A DNA stretch of 6,603 bases from Bacteroidota bacterium (GTDB lineage: Bacteria; Bacteroidota; Bacteroidia; UKL13-3). Position 1 is the stretch's first letter. Every line of letters begins with the position of its first letter. The translations under genes were made by a program, and so were the position numbers. The notes beneath the pieces are model-generated. The model worked only from the letters and a program-made list of their open reading frames with translations. It ran no database searches and was not told the DNA's origin. Location of the stretch: contig CANFSD010000099.1 in the NCBI GenBank assembly GCA_947449515.1, positions 1 to 6,603 of the forward strand, in the 5' to 3' direction. This document shows positions 1 through 6,603 of the stretch, piece after piece.

Positions 1-1
1 A

Positions 2-367
2 AAATTTGCAGATAATTCTTATTTACCTTTAATGCCTGCCGATAAGTGGAATCATGAATTGGTATTTAAGAAAGCACAACTAAAAAGCCTAAAAAATGCC
101 TATATAAGAATTCAGTTTACGCAAGTTTTGGCGCAAAATAATATAGCAAGTTATGAAATGGGTACACCAGCGTTCAAGCTAGTAAATATTGGCTTTGGCG
201 CCGATGTTAAAATTTATAACTACAAAGTTCAAGTGAATGCTGGCATCAACAATTTAATGAATGAAAAGTATTATGATCACTTATCGCGCTTACGGCCGTA
301 TGGTGTTTACAACATGGGCTTAAATGCGTTTATTAATTTGAAAATGCCGCTTAGTTTCACCTATTAA
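2..367 (+). CDS. TonB-dependent outer-membrane receptor, C-terminal fragment (5' end outside window)
   Basis: These are the last 121 residues of an outer-membrane beta-barrel that imports a ligand, probably an iron chelate, cobalamin or metal complex, using TonB energy. The frame is open from base 2 and ends with TAA at 365-367. The ATG at 32 is internal, because the frame upstream of it already reads as receptor (FADNSYLPLMPADKW, where LPLMPA resembles the LPxxPP/A loop before a late barrel strand). At fragment residues 81-94 the GINNLMNEKYYDHL stretch matches the 'v.NlfnkkYydhls' signature near the end of these receptors. PYGVYNMG follows where the family usually has a P-GR-like turn. The chain ends in an aromatic residue (LSFTY), as outer-membrane barrels do for BAM recognition. 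Family membership is well supported, but the ligand cannot be read from this fragment. The plug, TonB box and promoter lie outside the window. The gene is convergent with the next one and shares its terminator. Confidence 0.87.
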   Translation, partial: KFADNSYLPLMPADKWNHELVFKKAQLKSLKNAYIRIQFTQVLAQNNIASYEMGTPAFKLVNIGFGADVKIYNYKVQVNAGINNLMNEKYYDHLSRLRPYGVYNMGLNAFINLKMPLSFTY

Positions 368-382
368 CAATTGAAGAGACAC

Positions 383-418
383 AAAAAAAGTCCCGCAAAA
401 TTTTGCGGGACTTTTTTT
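383..418. terminator. Bidirectional intrinsic terminator (perfect palindrome)
   Basis: This is a perfect 36-bp inverted repeat centred between 400 and 401. Each arm is seven A (or T) residues, then AGTCCCGC-type sequence, then AAAA/TTTT in the middle. On either strand the RNA forms a GC-rich stem (GTCCCGC paired with GCGGGAC) followed by a run of seven U. It starts 16 bases after the receptor stop at 367 and ends 15 bases before the stop of the minus-strand gene at 433, so it can end transcription of both convergent genes. Confidence 0.93.
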
Positions 419-432
419 AAATTCAATATTGA

Positions 433-3400
433 TTAATTCAATTTCAAAACTTTTTGAATGTTTTTAGTTTGGCCATCTTGAACGGCTTCAATAATGTACA
501 TTCCTTGTTGTAGGTTTTCCATTTCGTTGATTACAATGGCACTTTTTCCATTGGTAATTTCAATGGTTTTGGTGAATAATAATTTACCATTTAAATCGCT
601 CACACGAAGAATAATTGTGCTGTTTGCATTTAATTGATCGATCCAAACGGTAGGTGCTTTTTCAAATGGATTGCTGATGTTAATTGTGCTTTCAGCGTTC
701 ATTGGATCGGCAGAAATCTTAACTACATTGCTATAGGTAAAGCTACCATCTCTGTCTACTTGTTTAATGCGGTAGAAAAGGTCTTTGCTGAAGCTTTGAT
801 CCAATAAGTCTTTGAAGCTATACACCAATTTTTTATTGCTATTGCCTGCTGCACGAACAGTTCCCACTTCCATAAAGTTATAGGCATCTGTTCCCCTTTC
901 GATGGTAAAATAATCACTGTTCAATTCTGAACCAGTAGCCCAATCTAATTGGTTACTAAAGGCACTGGTATTTTTAGCATTGAAATATAGCCAATTAACT
1001 GGCAATGAATTTACTGCAGCTTGCGAGCCAATAGTAAAATCAGAGAAACCAGTTACAAAACCTGTATATAAATTGTTTCCAGAAACATAGCAGCTAATAG
1101 GTACCCAAGAAGCATTGAAATCAGATCTTTTAAGGATATATAAACTGTCTTTTGAGCTTACACCGGGTAAACCAGTGATATCAAAATTCAATGTATAGGA
1201 TATGCTAGGTGAATAATTTCCCGTACCGATGCCTGAATAGGTTACAGAATAGTAGGTGGTTAAGCTCACATTGTTTGGTGTAAAAATACTTGCATTGTTT
1301 GTAGTTGCTATTGTATTGGTAGCAAACACTGGTGATGCCGAAGAGTATGGCGCATTGTTGTATTTGGCAAAGGCAATTTCTCCTGTATAACTTCCAATGG
1401 TGCTAAACATTACTGCAAAGTTTCCACTGTAATAAGTGCCTGCTGAATAAACGGGTTGAACGCTATAGCTTGCTGCGTTGGTTACACTTACATTTCCAAT
1501 ATACACACCATTTCCTGAGGCAGATCTATCACGGAATGCGATTAATACATAAGGGTTGCCAACGAAAGAACTTAAGTCTACACTTTCATGGCGCCAATCT
1601 GTTGCAAATGCTGGCGTATATGCCACTGAAGTTGGTGTATCCGTTCCCAAGGTTGGAGAAGATAATTGGCTAGATTTGGTATATAGAGGAGTAAAGTTTA
1701 GTCCCCCATTCGCACTTACCATAACTTGTAAGGTATCATCTGTATTGCTAAATGTATTAGGCGCATGTGCCACATTGAAATGCAAAATAGGGTTACTTGT
1801 TCCGGTTAAATTAATTGGTGGAGAAATGAGCAAAGCCTCCTTATTATTAGTAATAATATTATCGGCATAAACAACATTGGTATGAGAAACACCATTGGAT
1901 TGAATGGCTGCTTTTTCTTTCCAGATAATGGTACTTGAACCTAGAACTGTCCAAGAACTTAAAAGTGTATTTGCAATTCTATAAGGCAATGCATTGTTTG
2001 GAACTGCAGTATATACAATGGTTAAGGTGTCATTTCCTGCTAATCCATCACCTGCAATAGTTGTCCAAATTTTTACTGTATAAGTTCCTGCTGTGCTAAA
2101 GTTCAAGGCGCTTAAGCCTGTAAATAAAACAGAGTTGGTATCGCCAGGAACAATGGTTGCGGCGGTTGAAACGGGTCCAATGATGGTTCCGCCATTTACT
2201 CTGTATCTAACTTGAATACCAGCACTGCGCGTTCCTGTTCCATAGTTTTTAACAATGGCCCTTAAAGGAATATTCACACCTGTTGGCACTTTTGCCACAG
2301 CAATTGGTCCAGCCGCGCTTACACCTGCATCAATGGGTGGAATTGGATCAATAATACATTCCATCATTAACCTGGTGGTACTCCATGCGATAGGCGTAGC
2401 ATAGGCTACTCCTACATTAGCGTTGGTAATACCACCAATGGCAGTTTGGCTCATAAAATAGAAACAAGTGTTTGGACGAATTGGTACTTCGGTTTGAGAA
2501 GTTCCTAAGAAATAATTTAAACCACTGACTGTTTGTCCACCGGCAATACCAGCAATAATAGATTGGTTGGTAACAGCTGCTGGCATGGTCATGTTAAACA
2601 CCAGTGTTGTGCCTAAATCAGAGGTTTGAACAATATAGTTAGGAGAGCGTGCAATAATTTTTCCGGTAGAATCTAAAACCATTCCGCAAACGGTATCGCC
2701 AACAGCATCTGAATTAGAGGCCAAAGGCGCACGTACTTGTGAAACCAAGCCGCTGTTTGCTACAAAATATTTTGCGCCCCAGAACTGTGGGATGGTTGTA
2801 CCATTGCCACCACTTGAAGCAAGTAAAGTATCTGTGTAACCATTGCGGTTATTGCTAATAGAAAGGCTATAGGTTTTGTAATTGTTGGCGTTGTTATCGT
2901 CTGTTGGAACAGAAACGGTAATTAAATTGGCGCCAGTATTGGTGGGATAAAAAGGTGCGAAGCCTACATTTACGTTGGCATTTGGGGCCAATACAGGAAT
3001 ATATGCTGTTGTGGTATAACTGTTACTTCCAGAAATCGTTAGGGTTGCTGTAACGCCATAAAGGGTATTCAAACCTGTATTTGAAATATTTGCTCTAATT
3101 GAATCTGGCATATAGTATGGCAAGGCAACCCTACCTTGGGCATAAACTGCTCTTACCGAGGCATCGTTCATGGTGAGTGGGGTAAAGGTATAGGTTCGGC
3201 CCTGATCTGGTGCTGGCCCGGCAGGAGAGCTGGTTGTATTTCTGTAATTCACCGCATTGTTAACGTAGAAACCAGTATTGGCAACCGCGCCACTCCAAGC
3301 TACTGTAGAACCCTTTACCAAGTATAGGTTTTGGTTGGCGGTTGTCATGCTATTTCCAACGATACCAACAGCAGAGAAACGGGCATTGTTGTTAACAACC

Positions 3401-4002
3401 GTACAAGTCCATTTTCCATATTTGTATTCAACTACATTGGTTCCTTCATATAATTTAATTTGAAAGTTGATGGTATCCCATAAACCTCCAAGGCCAGCTT
3501 GTAATTTGTCTTTTACATTTTTCCATTGAATGGTAGTAATTTGAGTACCTGGGGTACCTGAGGTAAAATACCTGAATTCTGAAGCCAATGTACCAGCAAA
3601 TAAATCTTGTCCAAAAGCAAACAACATACTGGTATCTTTACCAGCCGGAGTTGGCGAAGTAGCTGCTGTAAAGGGACCATTTGGCGGTGGTTGTGCATGG
3701 CTGGTAAACAAGAAATGACGAGAAGGTGTGTCTTTTCCTAATTTAATAAAACCATTGGTACTAAAAATAAAGGAGTCGTAAGGTGCTCCATTAAAATTAA
3801 AAGTAAACCCAATAGGTAATGGCAGTGAAAAGGCATCGTCTGTGTTTGTCACAGAAATTACCGTTCCATTGGTACCCAAATCTGTGTAGGTACCGGCTGA
3901 TGTGGTAAAACCGCCAGGGACATAATTTAATTGTGCTTGCGAGCTGTTGGCCCAAAAGACAATTAAAAACAATCCTAAGAGTCGAGTAATGATTTTTTTC
4001 AT
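433..4002 (-). CDS. Large secreted multidomain beta-rich protein with T9SS type A sorting domain (adhesin-like)
   Basis: This encodes 1189 residues, probably exported by Sec and then across the outer membrane by the type IX system. Residues 1-23 are a signal peptide (KK, then LLGLFLIVFWA, then SQA). Cleavage would leave Gln24, as in the Bacteroidota Q-rule. Residues 25-275 are a beta-rich N-terminal module (PIGFTFNFNG at 63-72, STNGFIKLG at 81-89) common in this phylum. Regions around 278-383 (SVRAVY, IRANISNTG, DDNNANNY) and 555-668 (DAGVSA, VKNYGTGTR, GNDTL) look like CARDB-type Ig repeats. Residues about 672-842 resemble a MAM-like or choice-of-anchor jelly roll (LLISPPINL, DWRHESVDLSSFVG). 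A further beta module ends at GFSDFTIGS (985-993). LPVNWLYFNAK to YSNVVKI (1000-1096) is the FN3-like module that usually precedes the sorting signal. Residues about 1105-1189 are the T9SS type A domain (VSDLNGKLL, LQQGMYIIEA, KVLKLN). The start at 4002 was preferred to an in-frame ATG at 4044 because it puts the signal peptide at the N terminus. No catalytic motif is seen. Adhesion or surface-matrix function is inference. Confidence 0.9.
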   Translation of the reverse strand: MKKIITRLLGLFLIVFWANSSQAQLNYVPGGFTTSAGTYTDLGTNGTVISVTNTDDAFSLPLPIGFTFNFNGAPYDSFIFSTNGFIKLGKDTPSRHFLFTSHAQPPPNGPFTAATSPTPAGKDTSMLFAFGQDLFAGTLASEFRYFTSGTPGTQITTIQWKNVKDKLQAGLGGLWDTINFQIKLYEGTNVVEYKYGKWTCTVVNNNARFSAVGIVGNSMTTANQNLYLVKGSTVAWSGAVANTGFYVNNAVNYRNTTSSPAGPAPDQGRTYTFTPLTMNDASVRAVYAQGRVALPYYMPDSIRANISNTGLNTLYGVTATLTISGSNSYTTTAYIPVLAPNANVNVGFAPFYPTNTGANLITVSVPTDDNNANNYKTYSLSISNNRNGYTDTLLASSGGNGTTIPQFWGAKYFVANSGLVSQVRAPLASNSDAVGDTVCGMVLDSTGKIIARSPNYIVQTSDLGTTLVFNMTMPAAVTNQSIIAGIAGGQTVSGLNYFLGTSQTEVPIRPNTCFYFMSQTAIGGITNANVGVAYATPIAWSTTRLMMECIIDPIPPIDAGVSAAGPIAVAKVPTGVNIPLRAIVKNYGTGTRSAGIQVRYRVNGGTIIGPVSTAATIVPGDTNSVLFTGLSALNFSTAGTYTVKIWTTIAGDGLAGNDTLTIVYTAVPNNALPYRIANTLLSSWTVLGSSTIIWKEKAAIQSNGVSHTNVVYADNIITNNKEALLISPPINLTGTSNPILHFNVAHAPNTFSNTDDTLQVMVSANGGLNFTPLYTKSSQLSSPTLGTDTPTSVAYTPAFATDWRHESVDLSSFVGNPYVLIAFRDRSASGNGVYIGNVSVTNAASYSVQPVYSAGTYYSGNFAVMFSTIGSYTGEIAFAKYNNAPYSSASPVFATNTIATTNNASIFTPNNVSLTTYYSVTYSGIGTGNYSPSISYTLNFDITGLPGVSSKDSLYILKRSDFNASWVPISCYVSGNNLYTGFVTGFSDFTIGSQAAVNSLPVNWLYFNAKNTSAFSNQLDWATGSELNSDYFTIERGTDAYNFMEVGTVRAAGNSNKKLVYSFKDLLDQSFSKDLFYRIKQVDRDGSFTYSNVVKISADPMNAESTINISNPFEKAPTVWIDQLNANSTIILRVSDLNGKLLFTKTIEITNGKSAIVINEMENLQQGMYIIEAVQDGQTKNIQKVLKLN

Positions 4003-4158
4003 ATGTTTTAAATTAATGGTATTCAAGGAAGGATTTGCCAACATTTTAAATCACTTATCTAATTGAAAGCGAGGCAAAACACTAACCAATACTAGCTTAT
4101 TTTTATTTAAATTCCTAATGAAAAATTATTAAGTAAAAATTAATAATTCTTGAGAGCC

Positions 4159-4209
4159 TTTTAGAATGGATAAGAAAATTAGATTTTTTCTAAAAAGTGT
4201 CTTCTAAAA
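4159..4209. repeat. TTCTAAAA octamer cluster in the divergent intergenic region
   Basis: TTTTAGAA at 4159-4166 is the reverse complement of TTCTAAAA, which occurs at 4188-4195 and again at 4202-4209. The two direct copies are spaced 14 bases apart start to start. The cluster lies between the start of the minus-strand gene (4002) and the putative promoter of the plus-strand gene (4234-4263), where a regulator could bind. The sequence is very AT-rich, so chance occurrence is a serious alternative. Confidence 0.25.
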
Positions 4210-4233
4210 TGCCCAATGGAACAGAATTGTTCA

Positions 4234-4263
4234 TTTGATTCGTTGCTAGCTTCTTATCTTCGT
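4234..4263 (+). promoter_or_regulatory. Putative Bacteroidota-type promoter (TTTG ... TATCTTCG) for the SBBP protein gene
   Basis: TTTG at 4234-4237 and TATCTTCG at 4256-4263 are separated by 18 bases. The Bacteroidota primary sigma consensus is about TTTG, 17-20 bases, TAnnTTTG, so the -7 element has one mismatch (C for T). Transcription would begin a few bases downstream, giving a short leader of roughly 10-15 bases before the ATG at 4282. No Shine-Dalgarno sequence is present, only A-rich sequence (GCGAAAAGCAA), as is normal in the phylum. The position of this promoter also argues against the in-frame upstream ATG at 4216. Confidence 0.55.
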
Positions 4264-4281
4264 AAAATAAGCGAAAAGCAA

Positions 4282-6603
4282 ATGAAAAGAATCCTTTACA
4301 CCTGTTTCCTAATTTTTATCTCCTTTATAGTTAATGCAAAAAAACCCAATAGCATGAGCCCCCAAATGAAAAATGGGTTTATTAAAAATATGGGACAAAT
4401 TAGTCAAAGCAATTTGTTGGCAAATGAACAGGTACTGTATTATTTTCAAAGTGCACATCTTCAAGTGCAGTTGAGAAGAAATGGATTTAGTTACCAATTA
4501 TTGCAGTATACAAACAACCCTGTTAATGCTTTAATGCCAATGGAAACAAGCAATTTGGGAGATTTTAGCACGCAAAAAATTGATATAGATTTAAAAGGAT
4601 CCCAGCCTGCTCCTCAAATTGAGGAACTTGAAAAAGGGCAAGGACAATTATTTTTTAGGGCAAAAGAAAATATTGAAAAAGTTTATTCAACTGCACATTT
4701 CAACAAGGTTTTGTACCGCAATATCTATCCGCATATCGACATTGAATTTTTGATCAGCGATGCGCATTTTAAATACAATTTTATTTTACACCCTGGTGCA
4801 GATTTGGCGCAAATTCAATTATTGCTAAAGGGCGTAGATCAAAGCAGCATCAAGGAGAATGGCGCATTAACCATGGAAACCAATTTGGGTCCTGTAGAGG
4901 AGCAAATACCTTTTAGCTATGAACTCAATTCCAATGGTAAGCCAGGTAAATATTTTAAGGCACGTTATAAAAAATTGGGTTCGAACCTATTTGGTTTTAG
5001 TGCAGAAAAATATTCATTAACCAAAACAGTTGTGATTGATCCAATTCCTTGGTCGACGTATTTTGGTGGAGATGCTTTTGATTTTCCAAGTGGCATTATT
5101 TGTGATAAAATGGGTAATATTTATATTGCTGGAAGAACCCAATCTATTACTGGATTTGCTACTGCTGGGGCATACCAAACTACCCAGGCAGGCATTTATG
5201 ATGCCTTTTTAGCAAAGTTTAATACGGCCGGTGTATTGCTTTGGGCAACTTATTTTGGTGGTGCTGGGCAAGATTTATTAAATGATATAACTATCGATAA
5301 ATTTGATAATATTATCATTTGTGGGCAAACCGGTAGTTCAAGTGGAATTGCCACAACGGGTGCCATACAAACCACACTAACCGGCTTGCAAGATGGTTAT
5401 GTTGCCAAGTTTACCCCAAGTGGTGCTATAGTTTGGGCAACTTATTTTGGGTATGATGGCAGTGATAATGTAAACGCTGTGAGTGCTGATTTTAATGGAG
5501 ACCTATATTTAACAGGCAATACAAATTCAACAGCTACCTTATTCCCGGGTGTTCATCAAAATATTCCTGGTGGTGCAACAGATGCATTTGTTGCAAAAAT
5601 AAGCAGTCTAGGAATTCCTGTATTTGCAACTTATTATGGCGGAGCCAATGGAGATTGGGGTCAACGTATTTTAGTTGATGCACAAAAAAATTCTTATGTA
5701 GTGGGTTCAACAATGTCTGATACTGGCATTGCTTCCAAAGGGGTTTATCAAGCAGCTTATTCTGGCTATGATGATATATTTTTCGCAAAATTTGATTCAT
5801 TGGGAAGAAGGGTTTTTGCCACTTATTATGGTGGAACATTAAACGATTACCCATTTGATATAGCTTGGGATTCTACCAATAATATTGTTATAGATGGATA
5901 TACTGCTTCAACTTCTGGTGTAGCATTTGGTACTGGTGGTCAATTGACTTATGGTGGTGGTTCCTATGAAGGATTGGTAGTAAAAATGAATGTCACGGGT
6001 ACTCCTTTATGGGGAACATATGTTGGCGCAGCATCTAATGATTATTTGCAATCGATTTGTAGAGATTCGCGAGGTAATATATTTTGTGTTGGGTTAACAA
6101 ACTCTTCCACTGGCCTAACAACACCTAATGCACTTCAAGTGAGTTTTGGAGGCTTGTACGATGCTTACATGGTAAAACTAGATCCATCAGGAAAAATTAC
6201 CTATTGCTCTTATTTTGGAGCAGGTGGTACCGATTATGGTCGTGAAATGGGAATTGATTTAGCCGACAATGTTTACTTTGGTGGCGAAACCTATTCTACT
6301 TCTGGCATTGCAAGTATTGGCGCACATCAAACCGTAATAAATGGCAGTTCTGATGTTTATTTGGTAAAATTTGTAGATCCAGGAGATGGCAGCATTGGCA
6401 ACAATATTATTTCGTCTTCGCAAGGACTTTGCACTGGGAACAATGTAGCGCAAGACCTCACAGGCACCATGCCAAGCGGTGGCGATGGAATGTTTAACTA
6501 CCAATGGTTGTTTAGCAATAGTGGCTTGCCAGGTACTTATGTACCCGCAGCAGGTGCCAATACCAATGATGGCTATTCACCTGGCACGGTAACAGTAAAT
6601 TCG
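4282..6603 (+). CDS. DUF7948 / SBBP seven-bladed beta-propeller secreted protein with Ig-like region (3' end outside window)
   Basis: The frame is open for 774 codons with no stop before the right edge. Residues 1-19 are a signal peptide (MKR, hydrophobic core to IV, cleavage after VNA). Residues about 30-256 match the DUF7948 N-terminal domain: GFIKNMGQ (32-39, family GFIENKGQ), VLYYF then LQVQLRRNGF, IYPHIDIEF (148-156), YNFILHPGA (165-173), LGPVEEQIPFSY (202-213) and VVIDP (250-254). Seven SBBP units follow, starting at residues 257, 321, 385, 448, 512, 577 and 641. Each has WxTYFGG at its start, a central D..GN-Y--G-T-S stretch and DAF-AKF at its end. From about 707 the pattern SSSQGLCTG...LTGTMPSGG...FNYQW fits the Ig-like domains of Bacteroidota secreted proteins. 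A T9SS or gliding-motility-type C-terminal domain is expected beyond the window but not seen. The start at 4282 is preferred to an in-frame ATG at 4216 because of the signal peptide and promoter. The propeller probably binds a partner or surface polymer, but no ligand or enzyme activity can be deduced. Confidence 0.9.
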   Translation, partial: MKRILYTCFLIFISFIVNAKKPNSMSPQMKNGFIKNMGQISQSNLLANEQVLYYFQSAHLQVQLRRNGFSYQLLQYTNNPVNALMPMETSNLGDFSTQKIDIDLKGSQPAPQIEELEKGQGQLFFRAKENIEKVYSTAHFNKVLYRNIYPHIDIEFLISDAHFKYNFILHPGADLAQIQLLLKGVDQSSIKENGALTMETNLGPVEEQIPFSYELNSNGKPGKYFKARYKKLGSNLFGFSAEKYSLTKTVVIDPIPWSTYFGGDAFDFPSGIICDKMGNIYIAGRTQSITGFATAGAYQTTQAGIYDAFLAKFNTAGVLLWATYFGGAGQDLLNDITIDKFDNIIICGQTGSSSGIATTGAIQTTLTGLQDGYVAKFTPSGAIVWATYFGYDGSDNVNAVSADFNGDLYLTGNTNSTATLFPGVHQNIPGGATDAFVAKISSLGIPVFATYYGGANGDWGQRILVDAQKNSYVVGSTMSDTGIASKGVYQAAYSGYDDIFFAKFDSLGRRVFATYYGGTLNDYPFDIAWDSTNNIVIDGYTASTSGVAFGTGGQLTYGGGSYEGLVVKMNVTGTPLWGTYVGAASNDYLQSICRDSRGNIFCVGLTNSSTGLTTPNALQVSFGGLYDAYMVKLDPSGKITYCSYFGAGGTDYGREMGIDLADNVYFGGETYSTSGIASIGAHQTVINGSSDVYLVKFVDPGDGSIGNNIISSSQGLCTGNNVAQDLTGTMPSGGDGMFNYQWLFSNSGLPGTYVPAAGANTNDGYSPGTVTVNS
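5050..6393 (+). repeat. Seven tandem SBBP (beta-propeller) repeat units inside the gene
   Basis: The units begin at 5050, 5242, 5434, 5623, 5815, 6010 and 6202. Their lengths are 64, 64, 63, 64, 65 and 64 residues, and the last runs to about residue 704. Starting motifs in order are WSTYFGG, WATYFGG, WATYFGY, FATYYGG, FATYYGG, WGTYVGA and YCSYFGA. An Asp follows four positions after the final residue of each motif. Closing motifs are DAFLAKF, DGYVAKF, DAFVAKI, DIFFAKF, EGLVVKM, DAYMVKL and DVYLVKF. Seven units equal the blade number after which the Pfam SBBP family is named, so the set plausibly closes one complete propeller. Confidence 0.88.

Noticed and set aside
1470..1870. Overlapping plus-strand reading frames of 67 and 104 codons.
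   Set aside because: They lie wholly antisense to the 1189-residue protein, have no recognisable domain or promoter, and their composition is that of a shadow frame.
3136..3463. Plus-strand reading frames of 63 and 61 codons, and a nearby minus-strand frame at 3513-3698.
   Set aside because: All overlap the well-supported minus-strand gene in other frames and show no family resemblance.
4003..4044. Longer start for the minus-strand gene at 4044, adding 14 residues (MLANPSLNTINLKH).
   Set aside because: The extension is polar and would bury the clear signal peptide (MKKI...) inside the protein. The ATG at 4002 places the KK-rich n-region and hydrophobic core at the very N terminus.
4216..4281. 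In-frame upstream ATG for the SBBP protein gene, adding 22 residues (MEQNCSFDSL...).
   Set aside because: It lies upstream of the likely promoter (4234-4263), and the added residues would displace the signal peptide that starts at 4282.
4309..4497. Minus-strand reading frame of 62 codons.
   Set aside because: It is antisense to the DUF7948-type domain and has no independent support.
5534..5854. Minus-strand reading frame of 106 codons, rich in His, Gln and Leu.
   Set aside because: It is antisense to propeller blades 3 to 5. Its composition is what the reverse complement of that Gly, Asp and Thr-rich repeat coding would give.
5050..6393. Roughly 192-bp periodicity, considered as a satellite or CRISPR-like array.
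   Set aside because: The period is in codons (63-65 residues), similarity is mainly at protein level, and the frame is open throughout. These are protein repeats, not a DNA array.
6259..6504. Minus-strand reading frame of 81 codons.
   Set aside because: It is antisense to blade 7 and the Ig-like start, with no recognised motif.
1..6603. A new defence system, mobile element or enzyme pathway.
   Set aside because: No nuclease, transposase, integrase, toxin, RNA gene or terminal repeat was seen. All three genes read as known classes of Bacteroidota envelope or secreted proteins.

Overview
The window looks like a chromosomal segment of a Bacteroidota bacterium. The closest fit is an environmental Chitinophagales, Sphingobacteriales or Cytophagales-type organism. 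This rests on an AT-rich sequence, a type IX secretion (T9SS) C-terminal sorting domain, a promoter of the Bacteroidota TTTG/TAnnTTTG class, the absence of Shine-Dalgarno sites, and domain families typical of this phylum. No single marker fixes the genus.

Layout. Positions 2-367 (+) are the last 121 codons of a TonB-dependent outer-membrane receptor whose body lies upstream. A perfect 36-bp palindrome at 383-418 follows and serves as a shared terminator for two convergent genes. Positions 433-4002 (-) encode a 1189-residue secreted multidomain protein with a signal peptide, adhesin-like beta domains and a T9SS type A sorting domain. A 279-bp intergenic region at 4003-4281 separates it from a divergent gene. 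That gene runs from 4282 (+) past the right edge, so at least 774 residues are visible. It has a signal peptide, a DUF7948-type N-terminal domain with a GFIxNxGQ motif, exactly seven SBBP beta-propeller units of 63-65 residues, and the start of an Ig-like domain.

How the genes relate. All three products are exported: one outer-membrane uptake receptor and two large extracellular, probably surface-attached or secreted proteins. They lie on three separate transcription units, so the window does not show an operon or a pathway. The two large proteins have complex beta-rich architectures that suggest adhesion, matrix or macromolecule binding, but no catalytic motif is visible in either. No RNA gene, mobile element, CRISPR array or defence system was found. 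The region is ordinary Bacteroidota surface-protein territory rather than a new system. The point most easily missed is that the gene at 4282-6603 has no stop codon in the window, so a search for complete reading frames would skip it.
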